Source: Cunninghamia lanceolata (lineage: Eukaryota > Streptophyta > Pinopsida > Cupressales > Cupressaceae). From it: a stretch of DNA of 64,000 bases. Numbering within the stretch: position 1 is the first letter of the stretch; each line of letters opens with the position of its first letter. This document shows positions 21,191-31,988 of the stretch, piece after piece. The notes beneath the pieces were generated by a model. The model made no database searches, was not told the DNA's origin, and saw only the letters and a list, made by a program, of their open reading frames with translations. Position numbers and translations under genes: made by a program. The stretch spans positions 485,501 to 549,500 of the forward strand of contig BSBN01001252.1 in assembly GCA_027924645.1 (NCBI GenBank), in the 5' to 3' direction.

Positions 21191-22403
21191 GCAGATTCTT
21201 TTAATATAGTCAGATCTCACAAACTAAGAGAAAAGGCAATGAAATGGTTGACCTAATGGCCAATAGAGGCGTTCTTCTCCAGACCACACAGGATAATATA
21301 TCCTTGAGATGACTTGGAGGCCGCCCCTAGAAGCTAACTTCTCTCATCTTATGACCTTGAATTTTTGAGACAGCCAAGAAGAGTAATGGAGTTTTGACTA
21401 TGCATTTATGTATGCATATTTTTCAAGAAAACAAAACATAAAAAATTAAGGAAATCAAGAGCTAGAAGATAAATAAAATGAATAAAGGATTGATCTGATA
21501 TTTTATTGGAGATATTTGACAGGAGAGCCTTTTAAAATAGAGAATGACATTACTGTTGATGCAATACATTAATAAAAGGTAAAAGTAGTTTTTAGATCAA
21601 TGCCATGTGAGCCACCAATTTGGTTTATGAGACTCCACAAAGGGATTGTTTTCTGTTTAGCTTATATATTATTTTACTTTTGTAGTCCTAGATTTTGTTC
21701 TCGTAAGTCCAAGCTCATTAATGAACTTGAACTTGGCTGTCCATTTGCACCTGAAGCAACATAGTGATTTTTGTTTAAGCATATCTCATCCCCATGATGA
21801 CATTTGTTTCTGTGAGTGAAATTAGAGTGAATATTTAATTTCTGCAAACTTCATTTGAGAATGGTAATAGAGTGTAACTATCTATTGTACATAACTGTTT
21901 CTTTTCTCACATTTTAGTATCAGCATCTGGTTGACAGAGTTATCTTAGAAGGCTGCATGATCTGGTTTTGTGAGTACTGGATGTATTCTTGGCCTAATAG
22001 GCCCTGTTTATTGGGTCATTATATATTTATTAAGAGTGATTTTGAATGGAAGACATCTAGTGAGGATGTATGGTCTGATTTACAATTTTTATCTGATTGA
22101 GAGAAATTGAAAAAAATGATTGAAAGATGAGCATATGAGTGGAGTGGAGTCTGATAGTCTATCTCTAGATAGCTCCCTTGCCCTTAATTTCATATTGACA
22201 TTCCAACTATTATACTTGTGTCACTCACCAACAAGACCTACAAAATCTTTTTAGTTGAGTAGGTCTTAGAAATCCCTCTATACAAGAGGCCATGACCTCC
22301 TCAACAAAATCACGTTCTCCTACCTCTGGATCAATAGTCTCCAATAAAACTACATAGGTTTCTTCAGACTATGTGGTTTCCTGAGACGATTTTTTGAAGT
22401 TTA
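21191..22403. other. No gene recognised
   Basis: AT-rich sequence without supported coding or repeat structure. It ends at the TGTAATAAG start of the LTR-like block of element D. Confidence 0.4.
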
Positions 22404-23480
22404 TGTAATAAGAGCACCCATTTTTTTTGATTTTTTAGCAATAAGGCAATTGCAATGTCCGAACACGTTTTGATCACCCAGATCCAAGTGTGGGTAAGGT
22501 GAGAGCATATGGTGCTTTGGACCACACACAACTACTAGGATGAATGCAAACACTGAATGCTACCATGATGACACACAAGGCAGCAAGTCGTTCTTATGTT
22601 CACTTCAACAGAGTGTGCCAATGCAATACATAATGAAACACACAAGGTGGTTGGGCCATCCTTATCTACGCCTATTTAGCAGAGTACACTTGATGCAATA
22701 CAGAATGAAGCACACAAGGTGGCTGAGCCGTCCTTATCTACACTTATTCAGCGGAGTGTGCATGCATGCAAAGCCATTGGCAGAATGTCTAAGCTGATTC
22801 AGGCCAAAATGATTGATAGCATGAAGCTTGTTCAATGCCAAACGGGCCAAAATTTAATTTCTATATGAACTGGCGGTAAAGCATCCGGTTTTACAATATG
22901 AGATGCATGATTAGACAATCCTCCGGTGGTACTACCATCCGGGGTTGCAACAAACATGAAGTGCAATACAATATTAGTCAAATTTGCAAGTAACTAGTGT
23001 GCAACAACACACACACACCCGCACATATATATATTGAATTTTGTGATTAGACTGCTGCAACACAACATCAGCTCAAAAATTCATAAGAAAATCATGCTTT
23101 TAGGGCTAGTAAGCAAACCACTGAAGTTTTACCACTGAAGGCTGAAGTAGAAAGCCAAAAACTGACTGGAATCACCACTGAAAAGACTGGAAGCTGCTGA
23201 AGCAAGTAAGTGTAGACTAAAAACTCAAGCCCCCCCCGGTCGTTGTCCCCCCGTTGTCCCCAAACTTAAGCCCTTGGTCCCCCTGTCCTCAAAACCCGCC
23301 CCTCGTCAGGAAACTCTGTGGAACTATGGTTTTAAGTTTATCCTTATATTTTATTCTAAAATATTAAAAAGGGATAGCTTAAGTATTATTATTATTATTA
23401 TTAAAGATCATATTAATGAGATATTAAAAGATCTTTGATAAGATTTTAAGATATTTCGCAAGGACATGATAGTTCGCCCT
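22404..23480 (-). repeat. LTR of element D (N3-type family)
   Basis: Minus orientation. Reading from 23480: TATCATGTCC (degraded TGTAATGTCC) to TCTTATTACA. The internal match to the N3/S3 LTR includes GGCGGTAAA (22871; reverse of TTTACCGCC at 44491 and 52471) and the ATGCTCTCA...GGTGATCAAAA stretch (22500). It contains a C-rich run at 23231-23265 and an (ATT)n microsatellite at 23385-23402. Confidence 0.6.
22615..22765. repeat. Two-copy 75-bp tandem duplication
   Basis: GCACACAAGGTGGCTGAGCC and its variant ACACAAGGTGGTTGGGCC, each followed by (G)TCCTTATCTAC and an ATTCAGCGGAGTGTGC-like string. Confidence 0.7.
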
Positions 23481-23488
23481 TCCTAGCT

Positions 23489-24250
23489 TTACTTGCCCGC
23501 AAGCAATTGCAAACCCAGATGCTCAAGTACCAACATGCCAAAACTATGAATCATGCTAAAGCATTTGGATCCCGTATCTGTCAAGTGGAGCAACTTGGGT
23601 CAGCAAGTACAACATCTTCCTACTCCATTACTCATAACAATTGTATGCAACCCTTGCAACTTCGAAACAATTTGGCTAACAAGTGTGCATGATCAACAAC
23701 ACAAACCTATGAAAAGTCCCAAAGAGTCTCCTTCCAATCCCAAATGGTATAAAACAAGGAACCCAACTCACTCTTAAGATGACCCTCTTCGATGAAATTA
23801 TCCCTAAACTCCCACAAGATCAAAGGTTGTCACATGTACTCACCATGGTGTTTTTGTTGCACCACTTGGCTCCTCTTATGTGATGATAAACCTGGAACAC
23901 TTATCAGAGCTTCATAACCAAAAGCTTGAGTTCTAACGTACCCTTCAATGATGTTGTAGGATGTACTATCCAAAATATGGCACAAATTAGACTGTGGATG
24001 AGTTGAAAACAAGTTACAACAGCCCTAAACCACCTAGAATCTCACACAAATCCGATCTATGATGGCTGAAATGACTGTTCCTTTCAACTGAAACTTTCTA
24101 CTGACATCATCCAACGATGAAATCCCTTTAAAATGTACAAACTTGCAGCTGTTCATGACTGATGACAACAGTTCCAGGCCTAATATTTTCAACACCAACA
24201 ACTTGACAATGGTACAACAGTTGCAAAACTGAAACTTGCTTGCAAAAAAT
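23489..24250 (-). pseudogene. 3' internal region of element D
   Basis: Just inside the LTR is a weakened pre-PPT hairpin (CTTG/CAAG at 23492-23504), then a degraded WDPGI nucleotide motif (minus ACGGGATCCAAAT, about 23564-23575). The frame 24012-23830 includes RTQAFGYEALISVPGLSS, a relic of the integrase-tail string LFGYEALSFLDL seen in A. So the same non-autonomous-plus-integrase-tail mixture as in A is present, highly degraded. Confidence 0.5.
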
Positions 24251-24518
24251 TAAAAAAATGTGAGTAATATAGAGGTTGAAAACAGTCATATAAAGACTGA
24301 AAATACTCTATTAGCAAGCTCAAACTGGAAAGTACTTTTTCCCATGACTGAAAACACTTGCAAATCCACTTGTATGAGTGGAAATGAAGTAGTGTGGTGG
24401 CTCATAATGGTGATAACAGCAGCATCAAAGCTGAAAATCAGACTTGTAGTTGTCTTAGGTATGTTCCCTCTACATTGGATGGTAGGACACTATCACCATT
24501 TGCTTCCTTCATAACTTG

Positions 24519-26502
24519 TTAAGGATCCTTTGTACAAATATCCAAATTTGGAGTTGCCTCACCATGCTTATGCTGCGCTACTCTGATATTCATGTGAACC
24601 TCTCCTTGAGATCTTCTTGTGGTGTCCATAACTTCCTCAATACGAAGGATATATCCAACACAATTCTTCCATAACCCTCGATGGTGCTCTTTACTTAATG
24701 GTAATCTTGGAATTTCAAAATCAAACACCATGCAGTGCTGAACCAAAGGAGTCCTAGTACCATCATAAGAAGATATCTCACCTATGGATGAAGTCGTGGT
24801 TATCACCAATTGATGCTCTATCCTTGTGGCCATGACAACTCTTGGAGCTCCATCCTCGATGCCATGGAGCACTACATCTTCCCCTTCCGATTTGAATTTT
24901 AGCTCCATAATATGATAGTTTAGGGTGAATTCCCCAAGGGAATAAAGCCATTGCACACCCAAAACCATATTGGTTTCTCCGAATCTAACAACATAGAAAT
25001 CATCATGCATCTTATGTTCTCCCAATGTGATGTCAAGCTAATGTATCTTCTTAGTGCAAGGAATGGTGAATCCATCTACAATTATAAGATTGAATCCTTC
25101 GAAGTCTTCTATGTCTATGAAGTTATGGGTAGCTCCACTATCAATTAACACTATGATCCTTTGCCCATGCAAAATCCCACAAACTCTGAATGGATGATAC
25201 TTAGGTGCACCTGAAAGTGAAGCAAGGGTGCCCTCCTGAATCTCACCCTCTTCAACCTCTAGTTCTGGCTACTCTTCTTTTGTCTCTTCATCTGAGAGTA
25301 CCTCTATGTTATGTACCTATCCATGGTCAAGGCATTGATGACCCAATCCCCATGGCTCTTTGCAAGTAAAACATAATTCCTTCATCCTAAGCTCATTCTT
25401 TGTTTATACTCTTTGGCATGTTTTGTGAAGTGACTTCCTTTTGAAGTGGTTTCTTCTGTGGTGGTAGAGGTGGTGCCTTGCTCTTAGGAATTGAACACTA
25501 CAAAGTTAGAGCTCTCTTCATGGCATCTGATAATGATGGCGGATCAAAGGCCTTAACTAAACCCTTGAGGATTTCAGGTAGACCCTCCACAAATAGTACA
25601 ATGAGCCTCTTCTCTGTCACATCTAGTACCATCGATAACCCCTGAAATTCAGCCACATACTGTTCCATTGTGCCCTTTTGTCTCAACTATGCTAGCTCTC
25701 AGAAATAAACCTCAGTATCCTTCCTGTTAAACCTCTATATCAACCTCTCATTGATTTCCTCTAAGTTAGTGATGGAGCTATGCCTTTGTGTAACCATAGC
25801 GTGGTACCACCACTCATGTGACACACCCTCCAAATGTGAGGTAGCAAACATAATTGCTTCCTCCTCACACAGGGTTCAATGAAAAATATGTATCCAACTT
25901 CTACAACTATGCCGTAGCTAAACAATTGTTTGATCCATCATATGTAGGTATGGTGATCTTACCCAATTAATGTTATATGTCTTCTTGGGGTTGCTCATGA
26001 TGATATCTCCTTACACTTCTATGCCCATTCTTTGTCTTCAAATCATAGTACTCAACAAAGGATAAGTCATTATGGATTGCTTGGCTAGAGCATTGTACTC
26101 TTCATGATACCTAGCCATATCATCCTCGATGCATGGCTGAAAGTGCTACTCCTATAATGGATTTTCTTTCTCTCTTTGTAGGAACGTGGCCCAAAATGTC
26201 TTAGTGGGAGGGTTGATTGAGACCCTCTCATTGAATGAATTGCTGATGCTCCCTTCACCTGCTTCTTTTTGGATTGGCCTAGATGCACTCAAATAATGAT
26301 TCATCTCCCTCAAAGTTCTAGCCATCTGTAACATGGACTCTCTCATAATATATTGGATCTCTGTAGCCAACTCCCTGGTACTTTGGTTAATGATCTCTTG
26401 GATGTTTGTTTCATCTCTCATTTCACCCATGGTTTCCTCTTCTCTTTCCTTTCTTCTCTCCCTCTTGTAATACTTGAATTCTCTATCACTTCTATGGATC
26501 AA
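24519..26502 (-). pseudogene. Gag-protease remnant of element D
   Basis: Starts about 70 bp after the LTR end. Parts: EREEETMGEMRDETNIQEII (gag N-terminus, charged helix); MARTLREMNHYLSASRPIQK; then after frameshifts KGTMEQYVAEFQGLSMVLDV and LIVLFVEGLPEILKGLVKAF (25686-25498), the C-terminal end of the gag core; and finally FYVVRFGETNMVLGVQWLYS with LGEF (25025 onward), the retropepsin C-terminal segment. The zinc knuckle and the catalytic DSG are unreadable. RT is absent; the sequence passes into family-specific 3' DNA. Many stops; old and non-functional. Confidence 0.7.
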
Positions 26503-26571
26503 ACTAGATCCACATCAAACAAATTAGTTCTTTCCCAAACAGGATGACAAGGTCACTACTTTGTAATGTCC

Positions 26572-26742
26572 CCAAATAAGGGTTTTTATTTATTTTTATT
26601 TCTTTTTGTAGACTTCTGAATTTTGAAAACCAAACCAAACTGGAACAACAAATTAAAATGAAAACAAATGACTGGGAACATTGTAGCAAACCCGCAATTT
26701 CTAATACAACACTTCATATGATCAACCTTATCAATTATAAGT
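26572..26742 (-). repeat. Inner end of D's 5' LTR
   Basis: Plus reading starts TGTAATGTCCCCAAATAAGG. It is cut at 26742 by element E and continues at 63031. The adjoining primer site is degraded beyond recognition. Confidence 0.6.
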
Positions 26743-28271
26743 TGTAATGTCCCCTTCCTAATTAGTGCAGTTTGGTGGACAGTTAGCCTATTCAGTGGGT
26801 TCCCATAGGCTAATATGTTAGGGTTAGGGAACTTTGAGGTGACTTTTTATCTAGCAGGATGGTAGTATCTGATGTGTTTTGAGGCTACTATGGTTATGGT
26901 GTGCACAACACCCTTTTCTGGGGTGATTTTGGTTGAGTTCTCCAATACTTACTATTTTTAGTAAGTCAGTTTCGGGCACCAACTGAGTTAGCTGGCATGG
27001 TTACTATTGTTAGATGTGTCGGTGGGAGCGGTGGATATCGACTTTTCGATATTTGTTATAGTCAAGCGAATTCAAATTAAATAACGATAAGGTATAAAGT
27101 TAAATTAAAGATATAACTTAATCGTTATTTGATATATTTTTACAAAGTGACTATAGGGTTTAAATTAAAGTTGGAAAAATGGAATACAAGGCATTTTGAG
27201 ATGAGCGCCACTTTATGGGAGGCATAAGGAGTTAAAACAAAATAAAATATTTTATTAATCCCCAACTTGAGCATAGGGTTTGGAAGGAGAATAAAAGAGT
27301 TTTTGAATGCTCATTTTCATCTGCTTGATTTTATACATAGGTATTTGTTGGCTGAACAAAGTTGACCATTTTCATGCTTCTTGAAGATGGAAACCCTCAC
27401 GGAGAACAATATCTGCGGGCGTGAAAGATCTCTCTAGGATATTTGCTGATAACTTCATACAGAGGTTATGTTGGGACTTCAATATTGCAGATTTCTAGGG
27501 TTTGCATTGAGTATTTCGTTGACAGATTTGTGAGAAAGGTTTATAGAAGAGTTTTCAAATTTAAATGAGGAAGTTTTTATTGAGATTGAAGTTGTTTGGT
27601 ATTCCTTGTGCTGGCCGTACCAATCCTTGAGGAGGCCATACCTTTTTGCAGTGGTTTGAGCTACATTCATATGGTGTTTCCTCTTCATTTTGGCGTGGGT
27701 TTACTGCAACAAATCGTAGACATCTGATAGAGTTTTGGGAAGCAGATTTTGAGAGGGTTGTGAGTTGTTTGTTGTTGCTACAGCCCCCAAACCAAGCCAT
27801 ACTACCTTCCATGCAAGGCATGAGCACTTTAGACCCCAAACACCTAGGGTTTGGGCATGAAACTTGGTTCATTTGAGGCACTTAGGCATGCCATCAGTTG
27901 TGCATCGTTTCCAAGGAGGAGAAATAGGAGGTTCGTTGTATTGGAGGTGTTGTCGTGGTTCCTGATTGCTTCCATCACAATATTTAGACTTGCAAAATCA
28001 TAATCAACAAATGGGTATGTTTGATTTATCTTTGTAATGAGATTTCCCAATCTGGGTATCTCTTATTTTGTCAAGATAATGTATTTTCAGACTATAGTTG
28101 AAATGGGTTATTGAAAATAAGTGTTTTGTGTAGCTATTTTAAATGTTATTTGAATTACTATAATATCTTTTATTAAAACAAACTTCTGCATATCTGTTTT
28201 CTTCTAAAACACAAACAAAACCAAATCACAATCACGAAAAAACAGAAAAAAAATCAGGGTGGGACATTACA
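26743..28271 (+). repeat. 5' LTR of E
   Basis: TGTAATGTCCCC to GGGACATTACA, 1529 bp. U3 palindromes at 26783-26813 and 26947-26966. Matches the 3' LTR pieces 57567-58206, 59871-60468 and 62727-63030. Confidence 0.92.
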
Positions 28272-28272
28272 G

Positions 28273-28284
28273 TGGTATCAGAGC
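28273..28284 (+). other. Primer-binding site of E
   Basis: TGGTATCAGAGC, exact initiator-Met-tRNA complement used by many plant LTR elements, one base after the LTR. Confidence 0.92.
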
Positions 28285-28346
28285 TCAGTTCTTCTTGCCA
28301 TCTTGTGTGGTTGTGATAGTGAACCTTGCAGTGATTCCTTGGAGTG

Positions 28347-29735
28347 ATGCAGCCCAGCACACATCGGTATTATTTGAAGAGAAACAGGTCTAACCCAAAT
28401 CTTGAAATTTCAGCAGATATTGATCTATTTGCAAGTGTTGATAGGGTTGAGGTAGACATTGGTGATAGAGAGCACGGTGAACCCAGCACTAGAGAGATTT
28501 TAAATGATCTTACTAGGGGATAGCGAAAATTGCAACAAAATATGGATCAGATTTGTGCTCTATTGGCTAGGCAGATTGAAGGAAATAATAATAATCATAA
28601 TAATATAAATGGAAATGGCAATGGGGGACTTGGAGATGGTAGTGGCAACAGAAGAAATGGCGATAATGGGGATGGTTCAGTAAATAACATGGCAGAAATT
28701 CAGCGTTCTATGGTTGGGACAACGGACACTAGACCTCGTATGCCTATTTTTCCTCCACGAGATTACCCTCCAAAGATTAATGAACCCACACAACACGAGT
28801 TACAGGATCGAATTATGAGGGATTGGAGGGATTCAGGAGCAGAATTCCAGGCCGAGATGTCCTTTCGATATTACATGGATCTTAGATTGAGGCATAGACC
28901 CCATAGAGGTGGGGGAGGCAGACATTATAACCAGGAGTTGCAAAAGAATGTTAGTAAATTATCCATTCCTTACTTTGATGGCTCGGGGAAGACTACAACT
29001 AGGGCTTGGGTATAGAGATTGGACAACTTTCTTCAGCTTAATCCTATGTTGGAGGACGAGGCTATTACTTATGCTGTTTTGCATCTAGATGGTAGTGCCC
29101 ATGAGTGGTGGCACCATGGTACGGTCACTTTGGGCCATGATCAGATTACCTCTTATGCGGAGTTCACTGAGAGGTTGATGGACAAGTTCGACAAGAAGGA
29201 TCCTGAGTTGCAGTTTAAGGAGTTGGCTCAATTGAAACAGTGGTGTCCAGTGGACACTTAGATTTCTGAATTCCAGAAGCTGTTTGTGATGGTGACCGAC
29301 ATTTTTGAGAGAAGGTTGACTGTACATTTCATTGATGGTCTTTTAAACCCATTGAGAGGTTGGATTAAGGCCCTTAATCCACCTTCTTTGTAGGATGCCT
29401 TGAAGAAGGCAAGAGATATGGAATCATCCACTTCGAAGAGTAAATTTCAGACCAAAGGTTTCTTTCATAAGAAAGACAAGGACAAGAAACCATTTCAGCG
29501 AGATTCTAATCCACCAAAGAAAGGACCTTCGAGATTGAACAACGATTAGCTCAACGAGCTCAAAAGGAAGAAACTCTATTTTCATTGCAGGGAGCCTTGG
29601 GATCCATCGCACAGGTGTGTTGCCCAAGCCAAGGCTAAGCAGATAGAGTACTTTTCAGCAGAAGAATCAATAGATGAGGAGGTAGATCAGCATGCAGATT
29701 TAGGGAATTCAGAGAGGGAGAAACTCTTCAGATGA
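28347..29735 (+). pseudogene. Gag of element E
   Basis: Structural capsid protein frame from ATG 28347. An in-frame TAG at 28519 is followed by Asn/Gly-rich NNNNHNNINGNGNGGLGD. The gag core runs 28950-29380: LSIPYFDGSGKTTTRAWV, HLDGSAHEWWHHG, LMDKFDKKDPELQFKELAQL, VHFIDGLLNPLRGWIKAL. Further stops lie at 29013 (where a Gln or Trp is expected), 29259 and 29391. The zinc knuckle at about 29577 reads YFHCREPWDPSHRC; the first Cys of the CX2C pair has become Tyr. Downstream the frame breaks near 29733. Typical chromoviral gag length, inactivated by point changes. Confidence 0.85.
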
Positions 29736-29799
29736 GTCTGAAAAGGAGCAGGAAGATGGACCCATAGCCCAACTCTCTAACATCTAGAGAGAAGGTTCA

Positions 29800-30967
29800 T
29801 TCAGGAATCAAGGAGTTCTTGGAGGACAGAGGGTAATTGCTCTCCTTGATACAAGGGCTACTCATAACTTCATCGATGAGGGAGTAGTACCCTAAAAGGG
29901 GACTTAAGATAGAAGAATTTGAACGGTTCAAGGTGAGAGTAGCGGATGGTTTTGTCATCACATGTAAGAGGAAAATCTCTAACTTAACCATTCAACTGAG
30001 TGACTATAAGTTCCAAGCTGATTATTATGTTGTGAGCATGGGAGGGATGGATGTGGTTCTTGGCATGAAATGGTTACATGCCATTGGAGAATTTTACCTC
30101 AACTTTGCGTACCATGGAAATGAAATTTGAGGTTGATGGGAGAAAGCATGTGCTTAGGGGAATGTCAGATGGTGGTTTATATGTGGTGTCTCTTAGGAGG
30201 ATGGAGAGGCTTCTTAAACTCGATTAGGTAGAGTGGGCAACAGAGTGCTTGATCATGCCCACAGTCATTGAGCAGCATAAGCAGAGTTAGCACCCCGATA
30301 TTCAGGCGTTGTTGTCCAAGCACATCAAAATATTAAGCAGCATTCCACCTGGGAGACCTCCTGAGAGGGGTATTGAGCATGTGATAGAGTTAGAGGAGGG
30401 GGCCAAACCGGTCATTATTACTCCCTATAGGCATCCGAAGAGGTTGAAGAATGAGATCGAGAAAGCTATCAAAGAATTTCTTGAGATGGGGCACATCAGT
30501 CCAAGAGTCCCTTTGCTTCAGCAGTGGTATTGGTGAAGAAGAAAGATGGGACATTGAGGATGTGTATTGACTACAAGGCATTGAACAAGAAGACAACTAA
30601 GAATTGTTATCCCATTCCATGTATTGGTGAGCTCATAGATGAGCTACATGGTGCTTGCTACTTCTCTAAGATAGATTTGAGATTAGGGTACCACTAGATT
30701 CGAGTTAGGGATGAGGATGTGGAGAAGACAACATTCAGATGCCACTATGGTCACTTTGAGTTTCTGGTTATGCCTTTTGGCTTAACCAATGCCCCAACTA
30801 CTTTTCAATTCTACATGAACATGGTGTTTCGGGATCAGTTGAGGAAAGTTTTCTTAATCTTCTTTGATGATATATCGATTTTCAGCAGGACATGGGAGGA
30901 ACACCTACAGCATATTGATGAGGTGTTGAGCATTTTGGAGAGGGAATCACTATACGCCAAAGAGTCT
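29800..30967 (+). pseudogene. Protease and N-terminal RT of element E
   Basis: Protease: the active site reads LLDTRATHNFIDEG near 29848, so the catalytic Gly of D-T-G is Arg. The C-terminal segment is YVVSMGGMDVVLGMKWLHAI (30027-30086). [41 protein letters not shown] (30430-30486), then after a frameshift [50 protein letters not shown] and VFLIFFDDISIFSRTW. The catalytic box YxDD is FFDD at 30860-30871. The frame stops exactly at YAKES, where N1 is inserted; RT resumes at 37443. Confidence 0.9.
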
Positions 30968-31761
30968 TGTTGATGATTGTTTTTGGACAAGTCAACAATT
31001 AGAGTGAAATACAAAGTATCTGACTCCCTCTTGAGCAAAGCCTCTCGAATGCTGAACTATGTGATCAAACAAGATGACTCCAAGGTTCCTTTCTGATGAT
31101 TTGGTAAGGGACAGCTCAGCAACTAAGTATGATTTTGCTGTTTAAACACAAAGGGACTTACGCAATTGTTCAAGTTAACTTGTTGTTTCAAGGATTACGG
31201 AAGTGGATACTGGAGAGTCTAAGTACTGTGAACGATGGCGCGTATGATTTAGCAATTGTTGCTCTTGATTCTAACTAAATGATAAAAAAGGACAAAAGGT
31301 GCAAAGTTTAGAAACACTAATCTAATCCTAAATGTAAGGATGATTACTACTCTAGGTGAAACCAAACCAGATCCTGCTTCGCCAAGATGGACAACTACAC
31401 AAGATAGGTGCAATCTTCTAGGGTATACAAGATGTTTAAATCACTTATGCTCATGAAAATTTCAACAAATATAAAGATCAAACTGATGTCCAATTTTGTT
31501 CAGGCTAACCATGCACTGCAATTTGCAAGCCACAAACTACAAATGGTATGAACTTATAGATTTCACCACAAAGCAATAAAGAAACCTTCCATTAACTAAC
31601 ATAAACTTAAAGAAAACTTATAACTTAATGTTCGCTTGAAAATCTAAACCATGCAACACTCAGAAACACAAATAGAATCACCAAAGCAATGAATCTTTTA
31701 TTATCTCAGAGAGCTCTTGCAACAATTTCAGAAATTTCAACCGTACAAATGAGAGCAATAG

Positions 31762-31781
31762 GAGCCCTTTTATAGACCTCA
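31762..31781 (-). promoter_or_regulatory. TATA-like and polyA-like signals in N1
   Basis: On the minus strand, downstream of the ORF, TCTATAAAAGGGCTCC is followed about 80 bp later by AATAAAAGATTC. This TATA-then-AATAAA order is typical of a U3-R region, so the 1-kb left segment (31988-30968) may be a 3' LTR whose partner is missing. Confidence 0.4.
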
Positions 31782-31860
31782 AAGGAATGAAGGGTCAAGA
31801 TCGATCGGGCAAGCCAATGGACCAAATCAAGCCACATCACAAGTAGTTGTAACAAACTCT

Positions 31861-31930
31861 TCTTTATTAAATGAAAGAGGCTCACTTTATTAAATGAAGG
31901 AGGTTATCTTTATTAAATGAAAGAAGCTAT
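31861..31930. repeat. Tandem repeat (about 3 x 24 bp) in N1
   Basis: Three units of TTTATTAAATGAA(A/G)GAGGCT type, between the ORF stop and the TATA-like site. Confidence 0.7.
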
Positions 31931-31988
31931 GAAGGAGGGAACAAAGGCACGCTTTCCAAGAAGATAAGGAAGCCACATCATGTGCCTT

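Larger units (their letters stand above)
22404..26742 (-). mobile_element. Element D, left part
   Basis: Minus-strand Ty3-related element: gag (26502-25498), protease remnant (25025-24519), family-specific 3' region (to about 23485) and an LTR (about 23480-22404). The end of its 5' LTR is at 26572-26742. The rest of that LTR resumes at 63031 after the 36.3-kb insertion E and runs off the window. RT and most of integrase are missing. Its two LTR ends do not resemble each other (see findings), so it may be a composite. Confidence 0.6.

Noticed and set aside
22540..22797. 85-codon plus-strand ORF
   Set aside because: It lies in the minus-strand LTR of element D and is made by the 75-bp tandem duplication.
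23231..23265. C-rich stretch as a possible G-quadruplex regulator
   Set aside because: Only short irregular C-runs inside a decayed LTR; too weak to claim a function.
28273..28284. TGGTATCAGAGC and its repeats as part of tRNA genes
   Set aside because: Each lies just after an LTR end and matches only the tRNA 3' end; no tRNA cloverleaf surrounds it. They are primer-binding sites.
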